Below are positions 7,052-14,132 of a stretch of DNA of 64,000 bases, piece after piece. The translations under genes and the position numbers were made by a program. Where the stretch lies: assembly GCF_001426905.1 (NCBI RefSeq), contig NZ_LMFQ01000026.1, positions 62,001 through 126,000 of the forward strand, written 5' to 3'. Position 1 is the stretch's first letter. Every line of letters begins with the position of its first letter. The notes below the pieces were generated by a model. It ran no database searches. It was not told the origin of the DNA and saw only the letters and a list, made by a program, of their open reading frames with translations. This DNA is from Caulobacter sp. Root1455 (GTDB lineage: Bacteria; Pseudomonadota; Alphaproteobacteria; Caulobacterales; Caulobacteraceae).

Positions 7052-9316
7052 ATGGCGTTCGACAATCCCTTCGCCGGCGAGATCTGGGCCAGCAAGTATC
7101 GTTTCGCGCCGCCCAGCGGCGGCGGCGGCGACGCCAGCGTCCTGGAGACCTGGAACCGTGTCGCCCACGCCGTGGCCCAGGCCGAGGCTCCCAAGCTTCG
7201 CAAGGGGTTCCACGCCGAGGTCATGGCGGCCCTCACCGATTTCCAGTTCCTGCCCGCCGGCCGCATCCTGGCGGGCGCGGGCACCGCCCGGGCCGTGACC
7301 CTGTTCAACTGCTTCGTGATGGGCCGGACCCCCGACGACCTGGGCGGCATTTTCGAGCACTTGCGCGAGGCGGCCATCACCCTGCAGCAGGGCGGCGGGG
7401 TCGGCATGGACTTCTCGTCGATCCGCCCGTCCGGGGCTCCGGTCGAGGGCGTGGGCGCCGACGCCTCGGGCCCCCTCAGCTTCATGGATGTCTGGGACTC
7501 GATGTGCCGCACCATCCTCTCGGCCGGTCAGAGACGCGGCGCGATGATGGGGTGCCTGCGCATCGACCACCCCGACATCGAGGCCTTCATCGACGCCAAG
7601 CGCGCGGCCGGCCGCTTCCGCAACTTCAACCTGTCGGTGCTGGTCACCGATCCGTTCATGGCCGCGCTCGAAGCCGACGCCGACTGGCCGCTGAGCTTCG
7701 GCGGCCGGGTCCATCGCACCGTTCGCGCCGCCGAGTTGTGGGCGCGACTGATGCGGGCCACCTATGACGCCGCCGAGCCGGGGGTGATCTTCATCGACCG
7801 CGTCGACGCCGCCAACAACCTGGCCTACTGCGAGCAGATCCTGGCCAGCAACCCTTGCGGCGAACAGATGCTGCCGCCCTACGGCGCCTGCCTGCTGGGT
7901 TCGCTCAACCTGGCCCGCCTGGTCGACCGGCCGTTCGAGGCCGACGCCGCCCTCGACGAGGCCAAGCTCGGCGAGCTGACCCGCACCGCCGTGCGGATGT
8001 TGGACAACGTCATCGACATCTCGCGCTTCCCGCTGGCGGCCCAGGAAACCGAGGCCAAGGCCAAGCGACGGCTGGGCATCGGCGTCACGGGCCTGGCCGA
8101 CGCCCTGGTCTTCTGCGGCGCGCGCTATGGCGACAACCAGGCCGTGGCCCTCACCCAGCGCTGGCTGGGCGTCATCAAGCGGGAGGCCTATCGCGCCTCG
8201 GCCCTGCTGGCCGCCGAGAAGGGCGCCTTCCCGCTGTATGATCCGCGGATCCTGGACCGCCCCAACCTGACCAGCCTGGACCAGGAGACCCGCGCCCTGA
8301 TCGCGGCCCATGGGCTGCGCAACGGCTGCCTGACCTCGATCGCCCCGACCGGCACCACCTCGCTGCTGGCGGGCAACGTCTCGTCGGGCATCGAGCCGGT
8401 CTTCGCCTACGCCTACACCCGCAAGGTGCGCCAGCCCGACGGAACCACCCGGGAGGAACAGGTCGAGGACTACGCCCTGGCGGTCTGGAAGCGGCTGCGC
8501 GGCGACGCCACGCCGCCGGCCGCCGTGTTCGTCAGCGCCCAGGACCTGACGCCCGCCGACCATCTGCGCATGCAGGCCGCCGCCCAGGGCCTGGTGGACA
8601 GCTCGATCTCCAAGACCGTCAACTGCCCGGAGACCATCGCTTTCGACGATTTCGCCGACATCTATCGCCAAGGCTATCGGCTGGGCTGCAAGGGCCTGAC
8701 CACCTATCGTCCCAACGCCATCACCGGCTCGGTGCTGTCGGTTGCCCAGCCTCTGGAAAAGACCCCGGAAACCCCGGCGAACCCGCTGCCCGCGCCCGAG
8801 CCCGAGCCCAAGCTGGCCCCGCGCCCGGACGCCCTGGACGGAGCCACCTACAAGATCAAATGGCCCGACAGCGCCCACGCCGTCTATGTGACCATCAACG
8901 ATGTGGAGACCGCCGACGGCGCTCGCCCCTTCGAGATCTTCGTCAACTCCAAGAACATGGAGCACTACGCCTGGACGCTGGGGCTGACGCGGATGATCTC
9001 GGCGGTGTTTCGCCGCGGCGGCGACGTGTCGTTCGTGGCCGAGGAACTGAAGGCCGTGTTCGACCCGCGCGGCGGCGGCTGGATCGACGGCCGCTACACC
9101 CCTTCCTTGCTGGCCGCGATCGGCGGGGTGATCGAGCGCCACCTGCGCGGCCAAACGCCGCACGAGCCCTCCGCCGACGCGCCGTCGCGGGCCGCGCCCT
9201 CGGCCAATCCGTTCGCCGCCAACAAGGTCGCGTGCCCACGTTGCGGCGGGTTCGAGATGGCCCGCAAGGAGGGCTGCGACACCTGCTTCGACTGCGGCTA
9301 TTCCAAGTGCGGCTGA
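7052..9316 (+). CDS. nrdJ: Adenosylcobalamin-dependent (class II) ribonucleoside-diphosphate reductase
   Basis: A 754-residue NrdJ. It shows the 10-stranded barrel landmarks FNCFVMGRTPDD (first redox Cys), LQQGGGVGMDFSSIRP, NLSVLVTDPFM, ASNPCGEQMLPPYGACLLGSLN (active-site Cys, Glu and second redox Cys region) and SIAPTGTTSLLAGNVSSGIEP. The C-terminus carries CPRCGG...CDTCFDCGYSKCG, a Cys-rich tail typical of bacterial NrdJ used for re-reduction. It makes dNTPs without oxygen, replacing the O2-requiring class I enzyme in low oxygen. The start is the ATG behind AGAGAG; an in-frame upstream extension to 6908 is less likely. Its position among anaerobic-respiration genes and near an FNR box fits this role. 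Confidence 0.94.
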   Translation: MAFDNPFAGEIWASKYRFAPPSGGGGDASVLETWNRVAHAVAQAEAPKLRKGFHAEVMAALTDFQFLPAGRILAGAGTARAVTLFNCFVMGRTPDDLGGIFEHLREAAITLQQGGGVGMDFSSIRPSGAPVEGVGADASGPLSFMDVWDSMCRTILSAGQRRGAMMGCLRIDHPDIEAFIDAKRAAGRFRNFNLSVLVTDPFMAALEADADWPLSFGGRVHRTVRAAELWARLMRATYDAAEPGVIFIDRVDAANNLAYCEQILASNPCGEQMLPPYGACLLGSLNLARLVDRPFEADAALDEAKLGELTRTAVRMLDNVIDISRFPLAAQETEAKAKRRLGIGVTGLADALVFCGARYGDNQAVALTQRWLGVIKREAYRASALLAAEKGAFPLYDPRILDRPNLTSLDQETRALIAAHGLRNGCLTSIAPTGTTSLLAGNVSSGIEPVFAYAYTRKVRQPDGTTREEQVEDYALAVWKRLRGDATPPAAVFVSAQDLTPADHLRMQAAAQGLVDSSISKTVNCPETIAFDDFADIYRQGYRLGCKGLTTYRPNAITGSVLSVAQPLEKTPETPANPLPAPEPEPKLAPRPDALDGATYKIKWPDSAHAVYVTINDVETADGARPFEIFVNSKNMEHYAWTLGLTRMISAVFRRGGDVSFVAEELKAVFDPRGGGWIDGRYTPSLLAAIGGVIERHLRGQTPHEPSADAPSRAAPSANPFAANKVACPRCGGFEMARKEGCDTCFDCGYSKCG

Positions 9317-9320
9317 GCGG

Positions 9321-9334
9321 TTGACCGGCATCAA
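9321..9334 (+). promoter_or_regulatory. Perfect FNR/FixK-type box; class II promoter for nnrS
   Basis: TTGACCGGCATCAA is a full match to TTGAY-N4-RTCAA. Its centre (9327.5) is exactly 41.5 bases before the A of the nnrS ATG (9369). A TATACA hexamer at 9357-9362 lies exactly at -12 to -7 from that same base. The simplest reading is a class II FNR-dependent promoter that starts transcription at the start codon. Confidence 0.75.
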
Positions 9335-9368
9335 GGCGGCGGAGGGTCGTCCGACCTATACATCCGTC

Positions 9369-10544
9369 ATGTCCACCGCAGCCGCCCGCCGCGCCTATCG
9401 CGGCCCCGCCTTCTTCAGCTTCGGCTTCCGGCCCTTCTATCTGATGGGCGCCCTTTGGTCGGCCCTGGTCGTCCCGCTCTGGCTCTGGAGCTATCTGGCG
9501 GGCGGCCCCGGCATGCTGACGCGCGACTGGCACGTGCACGAGATGCTGTTCGGCTTCCTGGCCGCCGTGATCGCGGGCTTCCTGACCACGGCGGTGCCCA
9601 ACTGGACGGGGCGGATGCCGATCATCGGCGCCCCGCTTGCGCAACTGGCGGGCCTGTGGCTGGCCGGACGCGTGGCCATGCTGTTCCAGGCCAGCCTGGG
9701 CGCCGTCGCCACGGGGGTCATCGACAGCCTCTTCCTCGTGGTCTTCGCCGGCGTGATCTGGCGTGAGGTCCTGGCGGGCCGCAACTGGCGCAATCTGCCC
9801 GTCTGCGGCCTGGTGACCGCCCTGGCCCTGGGCAACATCGCCTTCCACGTGCACGGCGTCACCTGGGCGTCGGCGCTGGGCGAGCGGCTGGCCCTGGGGG
9901 TGGCGGCCTTGCTGATCGCCCTGATCGGCGGGCGCATCACGCCCAGTTTCACCCGCAACTGGCTGAAGGCCCGGGGCGCCGGCGCCCAGCCCGCCGTGTT
10001 CGACCGGATCGATCAAGCCGCCCTGGCCCTGACCGGCGTCGCCGCCGCGAGCTGGGCGGTTCTTCCCGACGCCCTGTTCAGCGGCGCTCTATTGGCCCTG
10101 GCCGGCCTGACCAACCTTGTCCGCCTGGCGCGCTGGAGCGGCTGGGCCACGCGATCAGAGCCCCTCGTCTGGGTCCTGCACCTTGGCTATGGCTGGCTTG
10201 GCCTGAGCCTGCTGCTCCTGGGCGCCTCGGTGCTCGATCCGGCCATTCCCCGCACCGCCGGGATCCACGCCCTGACCGCCGGCGCCGTGGGCGTCATGAC
10301 CCTGGCTGTCATGACCCGCTCGAGCCGCGGGCACAGCGGGCGCGATCTGCACGCCGACGCGGCGACCACCGCCGTCTATGTGGCGATCAACGCCGCGGCC
10401 GTGGCCCGCGTCGCCGCCCCGTTCACCGGCCTCTGGCAGCAGAACCTGCTGATGGTTTCCGCCTTCCTTTGGATCCTGGCCTTCGCCGGTTTCGCGGCCA
10501 GCTATGGCCCGATGCTGGTGCTTCCGCGCCCGCTCAGGGCTTGA
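9369..10544 (+). CDS. nnrS: NnrS-family heme/copper membrane protein
   Basis: A 391-residue polytopic membrane protein with about 12 hydrophobic segments and the NnrS hallmarks FSFGFRPFYLMGALW, DWHVHEMLFGFLAAVIAGFLTTAVPNWTG and MTLAVMTRSSRGHSGR. NnrS proteins are induced with denitrification genes and protect cells during NO stress; their exact chemistry is unsettled. The ATG has no Shine-Dalgarno at normal distance (GGAGGG lies over 20 bases away), and FNR box plus -10 geometry place the transcript start on the ATG itself, so the mRNA may be leaderless. The gene follows nrdJ by 52 bases and its stop overlaps another FNR box that serves moaA. Confidence 0.9.
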   Translation: MSTAAARRAYRGPAFFSFGFRPFYLMGALWSALVVPLWLWSYLAGGPGMLTRDWHVHEMLFGFLAAVIAGFLTTAVPNWTGRMPIIGAPLAQLAGLWLAGRVAMLFQASLGAVATGVIDSLFLVVFAGVIWREVLAGRNWRNLPVCGLVTALALGNIAFHVHGVTWASALGERLALGVAALLIALIGGRITPSFTRNWLKARGAGAQPAVFDRIDQAALALTGVAAASWAVLPDALFSGALLALAGLTNLVRLARWSGWATRSEPLVWVLHLGYGWLGLSLLLLGASVLDPAIPRTAGIHALTAGAVGVMTLAVMTRSSRGHSGRDLHADAATTAVYVAINAAAVARVAAPFTGLWQQNLLMVSAFLWILAFAGFAASYGPMLVLPRPLRA

Positions 10545-10554
10545 CCGTTATCAA
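10541..10554 (+). promoter_or_regulatory. FNR/FixK-type box upstream of moaA leader
   Basis: TTGACCGTTATCAA fully matches TTGAY-N4-RTCAA and overlaps the nnrS stop codon. It lies 175 bases before the moaA ATG, just before a strongly structured leader. No good -10 element is visible at the class II distance, so the exact start of transcription is uncertain. Confidence 0.65.
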
Positions 10555-10560
10555 GTCCTG

Positions 10561-10728
10561 CGGCGCCCCGGGTCATGGCCCGCGGCGCCGTCCAGGCCTA
10601 CCGATAGATCTCGCTCCGAGCGTCCAGGCCTAAAGCGCACCCGCGCCAAGGCCCGGCCGCCGCGCCGGTTCGCCGGCAAGGGTGACGGGGGAAACGCCGT
10701 CGCCTCCCTTGCTTGGAAAGGAGCCCGC
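10561..10728 (+). promoter_or_regulatory. Structured moaA leader resembling the Moco riboswitch
   Basis: The leader contains stem CGGCGCC/GGCGCCG (10561-10567 with 10584-10590), then nested stems GCAAGGG/CCCTTGC (10676-10682 with 10706-10712) and GACGG/CCGTC (10684-10688 with 10697-10701) around a GGGAAACG loop. It ends just before AAAGGAG, the moaA ribosome site. The GACGG-GGGAAAC-CCGTC-GCCTCCC order followed by AAGGAG recalls the 3' half of the Moco RNA motif found upstream of moaA in many Proteobacteria. Recall by eye, not a covariance-model hit. If right, the RNA senses molybdenum cofactor and limits moaA translation. Confidence 0.6.
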
Positions 10729-11706
10729 ATGGGACGTCTGGTTGACGGCTTTGGCCGTCGCTTCCGCTATCTGCGCCTCTCGGTCACCGAGGTGTGCAAC
10801 TACCGCTGCACCTACTGCCTGCCCGACGGCTTCAAGAAGTCCGGGGCGATGAGCTTCCTGACCCCCGACGAGATCGATCGCGTGGTGCGCGCCTTCGCCG
10901 GCTTCGGCGTCGCCAAGTTGCGCCTGACCGGCGGCGAGCCCAGCGTGCGACGCGACCTGGTCGAGATCATCGCCCGCGCCGCGGCCACGCCGGGCATCGA
11001 CAAGGTGGCCGTCACCACCAACGGCTGGAACCTTCGACGCAACGCCGCCGCCTGGCGCGACGCCGGCCTGACCAATCTCAATGTCAGCATCGACTCGCTG
11101 GATCCCGCCGCGTTCCACCGCATCACCGGCCATGATCAGCTGAAGGAGGTCGTCGCCGGGCTCGACCTGGCCCTGGCGCTGGGAACGCCCACGGTGAAGG
11201 TCAACGCCGTCCTGCTGCGCGACACCGTCGAGACGGGCTTCGACGCCTTCACCGACTTCGTCCGCGATCGGCCGATCTCCTTGCGCTTCATCGAATTGAT
11301 GCGCACCGGCGACAACGCCGCCTATTTCGACGACCAGCACGTCTCCGGCGTCGACCTGCAGGGCTGGCTGGCGGCGCGCGGCTGGACGCCGGTGGCCAAG
11401 GCCTTCGACGATGGGCCCGCGACCGACTATGCGCACCCCGACCATGCCGGCCGCATCGGCCTGATCGCGCCCTACGCGCCGGGCTTCTGCGACAGCTGCA
11501 ACCGCCTGCGCGTGACCTCCAGGGGCGCGCTGCGCCTGTGCCTGTTCGGCGAACTGGGCGTCAATCTGCGCGACCTTCTGGTCCCCGGCCAGGAAGAGGC
11601 TCTGCAGGCGCGCATCCAGGCGGCCCTGGTCGGCAAGCCGGCGGGCCATCGGCTGCACGAAAACAACAGCGGCGACACCCGCCAGCTCGCGCAGTTCGGC
11701 GGCTGA
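10729..11706 (+). CDS. moaA: GTP 3',8-cyclase (radical SAM, Moco biosynthesis step 1)
   Basis: A 325-residue MoaA. The radical-SAM cluster motif is C23, C27, C30 (EVCNYRCTYC); the second C-terminal [4Fe-4S] cluster that binds GTP uses C254, C257 and C271 (FCDSCNRLRVTSRGALRLC). LRLTGGEPSVRRD is the SAM-binding strand, and the C-terminal GG required for function is present. It converts GTP to 3',8-cyclo-GTP, the first step to molybdopterin. The ATG at 10729 has AAAGGAG six bases upstream. It is transcribed alone, behind an FNR box and a putative Moco riboswitch, so expression could combine low oxygen and Moco demand. Confidence 0.95.
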   Translation: MGRLVDGFGRRFRYLRLSVTEVCNYRCTYCLPDGFKKSGAMSFLTPDEIDRVVRAFAGFGVAKLRLTGGEPSVRRDLVEIIARAAATPGIDKVAVTTNGWNLRRNAAAWRDAGLTNLNVSIDSLDPAAFHRITGHDQLKEVVAGLDLALALGTPTVKVNAVLLRDTVETGFDAFTDFVRDRPISLRFIELMRTGDNAAYFDDQHVSGVDLQGWLAARGWTPVAKAFDDGPATDYAHPDHAGRIGLIAPYAPGFCDSCNRLRVTSRGALRLCLFGELGVNLRDLLVPGQEEALQARIQAALVGKPAGHRLHENNSGDTRQLAQFGG

Positions 11707-11715
11707 TTACAAGTC

Positions 11716-12489
11716 CTAGGAGCCCGTGCGCTGGTGGCGGTCCGTGGGCCAGCGCTCGCGCTGGGCCTTGCCGATCGGCGCGTCGGTGGGCGGCGTGTGG
11801 TTGTCGATCAGGGGATCGGGCTTGGCCAGGCGCTCCAGCACCAAAGGTCGCGCGATCGTCACCTGCGGGCCGTTGATGACCACCCCGTAGTCGGCGATCG
11901 AGGCGAAGGCCCGCGACAGGTTTTCCGGGGTCATGCCCAGCACCGAGGCCAGGAGGCGCTTTTCGTGCGGCAGGGTGAAGGTGTCCGCGCCGCCCTGGCG
12001 GATCTTCTGGGTGATCAGGTAGTTGGCGAGGCGCTCGAGACCGCCGCGCAGCTTCTGGCTCTTGATGGCGCGAACCAGGCCGCGATAGCAGCCAGACAGC
12101 TCCTGGGCCACGGCGACCGAGAAGGCCGCGTCCTCCCTCATCGCCCGCCGCAGGGCCTCGCCCGACAGCATCAGGATGTCGGAGCGCTCGATGGTCTGGG
12201 CGCTCATCAGGGCGTCGGCGTCCAGCACCACGGCGGCCAGGATGAAGGTCGAGACCGGCCGCAGCACGGCCAGGGTGGTGTCCTTGTCGTTCCAGCTGGC
12301 CCCCAGCTCGACGCTGCCGTCGAGCAGCACATAGAGGAAATCGACGGTGTCGCCCTCGGTGAGCAGGGTGGTCCCGGCCGGGAACTTCTGCAGGAAGGCG
12401 CCGCCGGTGACGTCCCGAAACGCCGTGTCCGACATCACGCGAAACAGCGGCAAGCTTCTGACACGGTCCACATCGGCGCTTCTCATCAT
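11716..12489 (-). CDS. Crp/Fnr-family transcriptional regulator (DNR/FtrB-like, no Fe-S cysteines)
   Basis: A 257-residue regulator with an N-terminal cyclic-nucleotide-binding-like beta roll (about 20-125), a long dimer helix and a winged helix-turn-helix (about 175-225). The recognition helix MTPENLSRAFASI contains the E-x2-SR pattern used by FNR/DNR proteins to read TTGAT half-sites. Only one Cys is present (GCYRG), so it cannot hold an FNR-type [4Fe-4S] cluster; the DNR/NnrR/FtrB type, sensing NO or oxygen by heme or indirectly, is more likely. A charged tail of about 30 residues follows. The ATG at 12489 has AGGAG six bases upstream. Two boxes of its own recognition type lie in its promoter, and it is divergent from the narK-nar operon, which makes it the obvious local regulator. 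Confidence 0.85.
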   Translation of the reverse strand: MMRSADVDRVRSLPLFRVMSDTAFRDVTGGAFLQKFPAGTTLLTEGDTVDFLYVLLDGSVELGASWNDKDTTLAVLRPVSTFILAAVVLDADALMSAQTIERSDILMLSGEALRRAMREDAAFSVAVAQELSGCYRGLVRAIKSQKLRGGLERLANYLITQKIRQGGADTFTLPHEKRLLASVLGMTPENLSRAFASIADYGVVINGPQVTIARPLVLERLAKPDPLIDNHTPPTDAPIGKAQRERWPTDRHQRTGS

Positions 12490-12523
12490 GCTCCACTCCT
12501 GAGCGCGCCAGGTGGCCGGGGCC

Positions 12524-12537
12524 TTGATGCAGATCAA
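12524..12537. promoter_or_regulatory. FNR/DNR box, regulator-proximal
   Basis: TTGATGCAGATCAA is a full palindromic match (TTGAT-N4-ATCAA), centred 41.5 bases before the regulator's ATG and 29 bases from a second box. If the outer box at 12553-12566 is the activating site at -41.5, this one covers the -10 region and would repress. Confidence 0.72.
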
Positions 12538-12552
12538 ACTCGCCCGTCACGA

Positions 12553-12566
12553 TTGACATTTATCAA
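12553..12566. promoter_or_regulatory. FNR/DNR box, distal box of the regulator promoter
   Basis: TTGACATTTATCAA fully matches TTGAY-N4-RTCAA. At -41.5 it predicts a leftward transcript start at about 12518, leaving a 29-base leader with the AGGAG ribosome site. Confidence 0.72.
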
Positions 12567-12667
12567 GCGTACGTTTGCGACACCAATAAAACCAAATTGA
12601 CATTAGCAAACTGCGCTGTTTCGCCGCAGCGATGACTTGCGCGTTATCATCGGTTATTTGCCGGTGC

Positions 12668-12681
12668 TTGATATCCATCAA
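12668..12681 (+). promoter_or_regulatory. FNR/DNR box of the narK-narGHJI promoter
   Basis: TTGATATCCATCAA fully matches TTGAT-N4-ATCAA. A centre at -41.5 puts the transcript start near 12716 with CATTAG (12704-12709) as -10 and a leader of about 40 bases to narK1. No NarL-type heptamer pair was recognised. Confidence 0.75.
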
Positions 12682-12756
12682 ATACAGTGAAGACCTGCCC
12701 CCGCATTAGGTTGCACGCGGCAAACCATGTCGCGCGTTGCCTTTTCGAGGCCAGAC

Positions 12757-14115
12757 ATGAAGACGGCGATCCCATCGCAGCCGGGGGCCGGATCGGCCCT
12801 GACGATGAGCACCATCGCCTTCACCGCCTGTTTCGCGGTGTGGACGATCTTCTCGATCATCGGCGTTCGGATCAAACAGGACCTCGGCCTGACCGAGGCG
12901 CAGTTCGGCCTGCTGGCCGGCACGCCCATCCTCACCGGTTCGCTGACGCGCGTGTTCCTGGGCGTCTGGACCGAGCAGTACGGCGGGCGCCTGGTCAATC
13001 TGCTGGTCATGCTGTCGGCGGCGGCGGCGACCTACCTGCTCTCCCACGCCCACACCTATCCGCAGTTCCTGCTGGCGGCGCTGGGCGTCGGCATGGCCGG
13101 CGGCTCGTTCGCGGTCGGGGTGGCCTATGTCGCCAAGTTCTTCCCCAAGGAACGCCAGGGCGCGGCTCTGGGCATCTTCGGGGCCGGCAATGTCGGCGCG
13201 GCGGTCACCAAGTTCCTCGCGCCTTTCGTGATGCTGGCCCTGGGCTGGCAGGCCGTGGCGCAGATCTGGGCCGGGGCGCTGGCCCTGCTGGCGCTGGCCT
13301 TCTTCTTCTCGACCCGCGACGAGCCTGACCTGCAAGCCCGCCGGCGCACCGGCGCCAAGCCGCAGAACACCGCCGACCAGTTGGCGCCGCTGCGCAAGCT
13401 GCAGGTCTGGCGCTTCGCCCTCTACTACTTCTTCGTGTTCGGCGGCTTCGTGGCCCTGGCGCTGTGGCTGCCGCACTATCTGGTCGCGGTCTATCACCTC
13501 GACCTCATCACCGCCGGCATGCTGGCGGCCGCCTACTCCATCCCCGGCTCGCTGTTTCGAGTGTTCGGCGGCTACCTGTCGGACAAGATCGGCGCGCGCA
13601 AGGTCATGTATCTGACCTTCATCATCAGCGCGATCTGCGCGTTCCTGCTGTCCTATCCGGCCACCAGCTACGTGGTCGACGGCGTGCGCGGCCCGATCGC
13701 CTTCCGCCTGGCCACCGGTCTGGCGCCATTCGTGATCCTGCTGTTCGCGCTCGGCTTCGCCATGAGCCTGGGCAAGGCGGCGGTCTTCAAGCACATCCCG
13801 GTCTACTACCCCGACCACATCGGTTCGGTCGGCGGCCTCGTCGGCATGGTCGGCGGGCTGGGCGGCTTCGTGCTGCCCATCGCCTTCGGCGCGCTGAACG
13901 ATCTCACCGGCGTCTGGACCAGCTGCTTCATGCTGCTGTTCGTCCTGGTCGCCGGGGCCCTGACCTGGATGCACCTGGCCATCGGCCGCATGGAGCGCGC
14001 CAACGCGCCCCAGCTGGCCGACCTGCCGCAACTTCCCGAAATGGCCGGCCTCAGCCGGGCCGCCTCGACCTCCACCGCGCCCGCCCGGCGCGTCGCCAAC
14101 CCAACCGCCAGATAG
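12757..14115 (+). CDS. narK1: Nitrate/nitrite transporter, NarK1 type (MFS)
   Basis: A 452-residue, 12-helix MFS transporter. Nitrate-porter signatures are visible: GNVGAAVTKFLAP in helix 5 and the second signature region VGGLVGMVGGLGGFVLP in helix 11. NarK1-type proteins are proposed nitrate/proton symporters that start nitrate respiration. I prefer the ATG at 12757 (GAGG six bases upstream) over the in-frame ATG at 12727. First gene of the nar operon; the second transporter follows 17 bases later. In Paracoccus the two are one fused protein, here they are separate. Confidence 0.92.
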   Translation: MKTAIPSQPGAGSALTMSTIAFTACFAVWTIFSIIGVRIKQDLGLTEAQFGLLAGTPILTGSLTRVFLGVWTEQYGGRLVNLLVMLSAAAATYLLSHAHTYPQFLLAALGVGMAGGSFAVGVAYVAKFFPKERQGAALGIFGAGNVGAAVTKFLAPFVMLALGWQAVAQIWAGALALLALAFFFSTRDEPDLQARRRTGAKPQNTADQLAPLRKLQVWRFALYYFFVFGGFVALALWLPHYLVAVYHLDLITAGMLAAAYSIPGSLFRVFGGYLSDKIGARKVMYLTFIISAICAFLLSYPATSYVVDGVRGPIAFRLATGLAPFVILLFALGFAMSLGKAAVFKHIPVYYPDHIGSVGGLVGMVGGLGGFVLPIAFGALNDLTGVWTSCFMLLFVLVAGALTWMHLAIGRMERANAPQLADLPQLPEMAGLSRAASTSTAPARRVANPTAR

Positions 14116-14132
14116 CAAGTAAGGCGCAGTCC

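Noticed and set aside
10504..10728. N-terminal extension of MoaA encoded from 10504
   Set aside because: The extension is Arg/Pro-rich without homology and overlaps nnrS and the structured leader; the ATG at 10729 has an ideal ribosome site and family-typical length.
12595..12607. TTGACATTAGCAA in the nar regulatory region as a further FNR box
   Set aside because: Spacing between halves is one base short and the right half is mismatched.
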